In this document: in pieces, positions 58,769 to 64,000 of the stretch
Numbering within the stretch: position 1 is the first letter of the stretch
How the letters are laid out: each line of letters begins with the position of its first letter
Source of the DNA: Cephalotus follicularis
Lineage: Eukaryota > Streptophyta > Magnoliopsida > Oxalidales > Cephalotaceae
Assembly: GCA_001972305.1 (NCBI GenBank)
Contig: BDDD01002688.1
Location: 3,868 to 67,867 of the forward strand
DNA length: 64,000 nucleotides
Direction of reading: 5' to 3'
Made by a program: the position numbers and the translations under genes
Notes under the pieces: model-generated
Told to the model about the DNA's origin: nothing
Seen by the model: the letters and a program-made list of their open reading frames with translations, nothing else
The model's database searches: none

Positions 58769-60213
58769 TCACTTCTCAGCTGATTTTGACACAAACCTGC
58801 TCAGGGATACAATCTTCCTATTTAACTTTTGAACTTCCCTGATGGTTTGGGGAGGTCTCATGCTCTGAACTGCCGAGATCTTCTCTGGGTTAGCCTCAAT
58901 TCCTCTGCTTGAGACCATGAACCCGAGGAACTTGCCCGAGGTGACCCCAAACGTGCACTTGGACGGATTGAGTTTCATATTGTACCTCCTCAACACCTCA
59001 AATGTTTCCTCCAAGTCATTGATGTGGGGGCTCCTGGCTGGGGTCTTGACAAGCATGTCGTCGATATAAACTTCCATATTTCTTCTAATCTGCGGCTCAA
59101 AAATTTTATGCACCAGACGTTGGTAGGTGGCCCCTGCATTCTTCATACCAAAGGGCATAACCTTGTAGCAATACATTCCTCGGTCCGTGACGAATGTTGT
59201 CTTGTTCTCGTCTGGCTCATACATGGGGATTTGATTGTATCCCGAATAGGCATATAAGAAGCTTAACATTCTATAGCCCGAGGTTGCATCCACCAACTGG
59301 TCTATCTTTGGAAGAGGGAAGTGATCCTTGGGACAAGCTTTGTTGAGGTCAGTGAAGTCAATGCACATCCTCCACTTTCCATTGGCCTTTTTGACTAGGA
59401 CTGGGTTTGCCATCGAGTCTGAGTAATGCACTTCCCTGATGAAATCTGCCTGCAGGAGCTTGCTCACCTCCTCCGCTATAGCTTGTTGTCGCTCAGGGGC
59501 AAAGTTCCTCTTATTCTTCCTGGTCGGGGGCCTCATTGGATCCACACTTAGTTTGTGTACTATGACATTTGGGCTGATCCCAGGGACCTCCTCTGCCGAC
59601 CAGGCAAACACGTCTTTGTTATTTCGAATGAATGTTATTAACTCCCCCTTCTCCACCTCTCCAAGCTGTGAGCCAACTTGGAAGACTCTCTCTGAGTTGC
59701 CCTCTTCTAGGGGCACTTGGATTACGTTCTCAACAGGCTGTGGATGCTCAGGTTCCACGTCCCCCCTGAGCTCCACGTTTGTAATTGGAAGTACCTTGTC
59801 CTTCCCTTTGTCTATGATTACAGTTTTGTAGCACTGCCTTGCTACCTGTTGATCTCCTCTGACCTCCCCCACGCCAAACCTTGTGGGGAACTTCATTAGC
59901 AAGTGTCTCGTCGACACTATTGCCTCTATTAGGTTGAGCCCTGGTCGCCCGATTATTGCATTATATGGGCTTGGTGTATCAACCACTAGGAATGTCATCT
60001 CTACCTGAGTTTGGCGTGGGGCCGTGCCTGCAACCACGGACAGGTCGATGGATCCCAGAGGATGGACCATCTCGCCTGCGAAGCCAACCGGTGGGGCTTT
60101 ATGGGCTTGAGCTGGTCTGCCGGTATCCTCAACTGATCAAATGCATGTTTGTATAGGATGTCGGCAGAGCTCCCGCTATCAATGAGGATCCTCTTCATAG
60201 TGAAAAGAGCCAC
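58769..60213 (-). pseudogene. Tat-C pol: protease and reverse transcriptase
   Basis: The 433-codon open stretch from 60070 to 58769 is the best preserved pol segment in the window. It shows [10 protein letters not shown] (protease), [52 protein letters not shown], the catalytic box [10 protein letters not shown], and [17 protein letters not shown]. The protease active-site box LIDSGSSADIL lies at about 60190 in another frame, so a frame change occurs near 60080. RT function cannot be judged from a truncated frame. Confidence 0.87.
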
Positions 60214-60429
60214 TTAAAGAGTTACCACCACTAGGTCATCATGAGGGAGACGTACTCCCTCATAGTCCGCCTCAAAGAAGGATATAACTTCATCGTCTCC
60301 ACTAGTCCTCAGCCTTTTTCTATGATGAACTTGTTGCACAGCAAGGGACTACCTCCCATAGGCTTTTCTAGCATTCTTGTGGTCGCCAACAGACGCGACC
60401 CCCCCCCCCCTCCGAGATGGTGTGGATGA

Positions 60430-61575
60430 CACCTCTAGGTTGCTGCTGTTCCTCTTGTTGCAGAGGAGCCTCTTCTCTTCTTTACTCCCTTCTTCCCTGG
60501 GGAGCATCTCTGTCCACATACTTTCACAAATTCCCCTTGTGAATCAGGTCCTCAATCTGATTCTTCAATGGTCTACACTCCTCAGTATCATGGCCGTGGT
60601 CACGATGGAATCGACAGTATTTTTCTGTGTCCCTTTTCTCTGTCGGGGACCTCATCTTCTCGAGCAACTGGATGTGGACCTTATCCTACTCCACAACAAG
60701 TATTCTGGTGCTTGTGTCCATGAGGGGGGCAAAGTTATTATAGGAGTGGGTCGGTGCCCCTCCCTTGGGTGAATCACCCCTCCTGGAGAGCTTGTGCCTG
60801 AGGTCGTCTTTTGGCAGTCTGGCCTTTCCTTCCTCTTCTCCTTCCTCCCGGGAGCATTTCGTGAATGCTCCCCTTTCCCCTTCTGATGGCTTGACCAGAG
60901 CGTTTTCTCTTTCCTGACAACCATCTTTTCCTCTGCATTGACATATCTCTCTGCTCTCCTCAGTAGGTCTTCCATGCCCACCGCGGGTTTCTTCAGAAGG
61001 GAGAAGGTGAAGGACGAGTTGTTACTCAAGCCACTGTTTAATGCAGATAGGGCGAATGATGGCTCTAGGTCCTTTACTATGAGAGACTCCCTGTTGAACC
61101 TAGTGAGGTAGTCCCTCAGTGACTCGTCTCTCCCCTGCACCACATTGATTAGGTGAGTGGAGTTCCTCCTCTGCGTGGTGCTGTTGAGGAGTTTAGTGAC
61201 GAACAGCTCCGTAAGCTGGTCGAGATCCTTCACTGGCCTCTGAGCCGGAGTAGAGAACCAAGACTGGGCGGCTCCAGTCAGTGTGGCCGGGAATCCTCGG
61301 TAAAGTGTGGCATCCGAGGCTTGGTGCACCAGCATAGTTTGAATGTAGGTACGCACATGCTGGATGGTATTCGTGGACCCATCATACTTATCAAGGCTGG
61401 GGAACCGGAATCCACTGGGGATGCGCTCCGTCATGATATCGGCAGAGAAAGGGTGGGCGCTAAGATTGCGCACCTTTGACAGATACCCCTTTGGCTTCTC
61501 GGCTCCTTGGATCCTCCTCTCCACTTCGGCAAGCCTTCTGTTCATTGCATGTTCCACATCCTCAATGTTCCTAGC
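60430..61575 (-). pseudogene. Tat-C gag, 5'-truncated by LTR insertion
   Basis: It begins at the insertion point inside RNIEDVEHAMNRRLAEVERR, with FRFPSLDKYDGST, GAAQSWFSTPA and FVTKLLNSTTQRRNSTH following. The nucleocapsid (about 60540-60640) keeps the HRDHGHD...C arrangement in a shifted frame. The open frame seems to extend to 61653, but the part above 61575 is read from the inserted LTR and is not gag. Confidence 0.85.
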
Positions 61576-64000
61576 TGTCACGTCCTGAACCGTGGTATGG
61601 GCCCCACGACTTGACACGTGGTAATTCGTACAATCGTCATCATAATTAGGCATAAAAATTGAAATTTAAAATAAATCATAACCATAATCCTTTATTTAAT
61701 GTGTGGATATACAGACCCAGTTTAAATCATATAAATTACACTGCTATAAACCAGAATAAAATAAATACATAATTTATTTTCTGCAACTTTGTCCATGGAA
61801 GCGTACTGTCGAGGAGGAGAAACTTACTGTACTTTTTATCCTTACCGCTGCTGCGATGTGCCTCCACTACCTGTTCCTGTACCTGGCCCATTCAAAAGAA
61901 TAGGTCAGCAACCCTGAGGGTTGTGTAGGTTACCACATACACAGGCACATACCAGGGGAATAATCAATACAGATAGAGGAGAAATAAATATAATAAAATA
62001 CAATGCATGAGTCCAAAATCCATAACCTTTATCATCCTTTGTCCTCAAGCCATACATAACAGTCATATCACAGAGGAATCTAGTCCGGTCATCCTATGGT
62101 CTGGTCAGTGTATAAGGTTCATCTTTAGGCTCACCAGCCCGCTGAATTCTCCTCCGGTTCACCTGCAGAGCAGTTCACCCTTTGCTCACCTGCTCGCGGT
62201 TCACCCCTTGGATCACCAGCTCTGGCGGAATTCACCCTTAGGTTCACCATTGGCGGATTCGCTCGAGATCACCAGCCTCGCGGAGTTCGCCCCCTTGGGC
62301 TCACCAGCTCGGCAGAATTCTCCCCTGTTGGGCTCACCAGTCAGGGACCATCTATCAAAGTCTTTTCCTTTTACCTTCCATTATCTAATTCCATTTCCTT
62401 CCCTGGATTATTTCCTTTTTTCTTTCCTTTAACATTCCTGATCCATTTCTCAAGCCAGGCCAGGGCTCACCATTGTACATGGTACTTCCCATGCACAAGG
62501 TTCACCTCACAGTGTGCATGGCGCATGAGGACTCGTAATTGCATGCCAAGTGATCCTTCATCACATAGTTAGCCTGGAAACACATACAATTGGCATTCCT
62601 CATGCAAACACATGCCATGGACGCATGCATGCACATATACCATTTCCATTTTCCACAACGCATGCTGGGAGTGCAGACCAGGGGACAATGCGTGCTCAGG
62701 ATGCTCACACGGCTCAGGGCAGGGGACAACACATGCAAGGACACATGGTTGCATTACTTTCTCATCTCGGGCGCACGCAAGGTTGCATGGCAGAAGGAAG
62801 CTCGGCGCATACCAGTGCAGGACACTTCACCTCTGGCCAATGGCATCCCTGGTGCGTTACTCCAGCATCCATGGAAAGTCACCACGGCACCCCTGATAGA
62901 CCACTTCGGCACCTGTCTTCCCTGGCACCCGTCTTCCCAGGCGTCGCCAGCTCAGGAAATGGCTCCTCGGGCGCTCATCCCTGGCACCTCGGTACTGGCT
63001 CCCCTAGCATGGGTAGAGGAGCTCGGCACCTCAGCCATGGAGCTCGGCTCCACGTCCCTGGAGCTCGGCACCGCGTCGCTGGAGCTTGGCACCTCGTCCC
63101 TCGCAGCCCGGGCGTTCATCCCTGGTATCATTTCTATGGCTGCATCTGGCGACACCACCTCGACACATAGCTCCCCAGGCATGGGCAAGGAGCTCAGGCA
63201 TGGAGGGAGCTCAGGGTAGGTCAGGTGTGTGAGGTTGGGCATGCTTGGACGCATTCCCAATGCCTGCCAATGATGAGGGGAGCTCTGGTTCCCCTCTTTG
63301 CTTCACTGCCATTAACGTCGATGTGCATGAAGTACTATGGGTGCGCATAAGAAGGAGATGATTGCATGCTGAGTGCAAGAGCACTACGCCAGAGATGCAT
63401 AACAGTGTGCATGGCGTCACATACCCAGGCATGCAAGGCACACATGTCTCATAATGTCCAGGGGACAATTCACATGTTCACTTATTATATTCTATTATCT
63501 ATATGTACCCGGGCAATAAAATAATAACACACGAATAAGCAATATAACACACAGCAGGCAATAATAAAATGCACACCACAATAAAACACACGCACGGAGG
63601 CTAGTAGGCACTCGGACATTGAGTAACCTACCTGGGGTAAGTTAAAAACGGAGGTGCTTCCTCTTCACCTCATAAATTCTGGCTTTCCTTGAAGTTGGGG
63701 ACTGCTACACTCATTGGCTTTGCCAATTCTCCTTCCTTCCACATCCTTACTCCCAGAGAAAGGGTATTTATACAAGAGAAGGTGCGGGGAACATGGGGCC
63801 TCCTTGCACAGCACTTCTCTTGTCTCCTACCTTCCATTCTCTTATTCTCCCGATTTTTCTGGAACAAAACGTGAAGAGAATGGCTAAAAGTGTAGCTCCC
63901 AGATCCCTTTCACATTTTATAGTCATAATGGAAGTATCCAGAATTGTGTAGTCAATTCTTACGGGTGCAGGCCAACTCCATGCCTTGGGCCAACCTCTCA
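61576..64000 (-). repeat. LTR of the left-edge gypsy family, inserted in Tat-C gag; runs off the window
   Basis: It starts TGTCACGTCCTGAACCGTGG, matching the other family member (4370). It then follows it through the TTCACC block, the CTCGGCACC block, the TATA-like box (about 63766-63774) and the GTAGGCACTCGGACAT motif, ending about 230 bp short of the expected length. To its left is interrupted gag, not a primer site, so it is either a 3' LTR of a minus-strand element extending right or a solo LTR. The left flank CTAGC (61571-61575) is the predicted target duplication. Confidence 0.87.

Larger units (their letters stand above)
54348..61575 (-). mobile_element. Tat-C: Ty3/gypsy (Tat-like) element, minus strand, cut by another LTR
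   Basis: Reading right to left it has gag, protease, RT with an intact YIDDM box, RNase H, the front of integrase, a truncated antisense gene and the 3' LTR. It is closely related to Tat-B. Its 5' end is separated by the LTR that begins at 61576. A deletion at about 57075-57082 joins the integrase core to the middle of the antisense gene, removing the end of both. Confidence 0.88.

Noticed and set aside
61576-61653. N-terminal extension of the Tat-C gag frame
   Set aside because: The first 26 codons are read from the inserted LTR; the true gag continues on the far side of that insertion.

Overview
This is a plant nuclear genome segment, most likely from a dicot. It holds two intron-containing host genes of plant type, no bacterial operon structure, and a dense nest of LTR retrotransposons, solo LTRs and small inverted-repeat DNA transposons. 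The host genes are an Obg-family organellar GTPase (12245-16973, minus strand, 10 exons) and a GID8-type LisH/CTLH protein (33130-35404, minus strand, 7 exons). Both can be followed exon by exon with matching phases, and both give uninterrupted frames of 504 and 215 residues.

Layout from left to right: 1-6938 is a broken minus-strand Ty3/gypsy element with a 2.57-kb 5' LTR, running off the left edge. It was inserted into a two-gene PIF/Harbinger DNA transposon (6939-11368) whose transposase and Myb/SANT-like genes are both decayed. The Obg GTPase gene follows, with MITEs in its largest intron, a CT repeat next to its start codon and a hAT-type MITE about 300 bp upstream. A Ty1/copia element (18565-27908) contains a 1.2-kb solo LTR (19917-23923), which itself contains a 2.8-kb solo LTR (20059-22850); the two solo LTRs have exact 5-bp target duplications and the copia element a near-exact one. 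A 3.26-kb solo LTR (28544-31798), rich in tandem repeats, and a 185-bp hAT MITE (31815-31999) precede the GID8 gene.

From 36089 to 61575 lie three related Ty3/gypsy elements that fit the Tat lineage. Tat-A (36089-43691, plus) and Tat-B (43967-53710, plus) are complete with LTRs and 5-bp target duplications. Tat-C (54348-61575, minus) is cut at its gag by another LTR (61576 to the window end) of the same family as the left-edge element. Each Tat copy carries a long antisense reading frame with introns between pol and the 3' LTR. Each has a different internal deletion: A lacks all of pol, B lacks the second half of RT plus RNase H, and C lacks the end of integrase plus the distal part of the antisense gene. 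None can be autonomous as read.

I found no tRNA, rRNA, CRISPR array or operon, and no convincing new gene system. The most informative material is the nesting order with exact target duplications, the conserved antisense genes of the Tat elements, the tail-to-tail 2.7-kb inverted repeat formed by Tat-B and Tat-C, and a probable GC-AG intron in the Obg gene.
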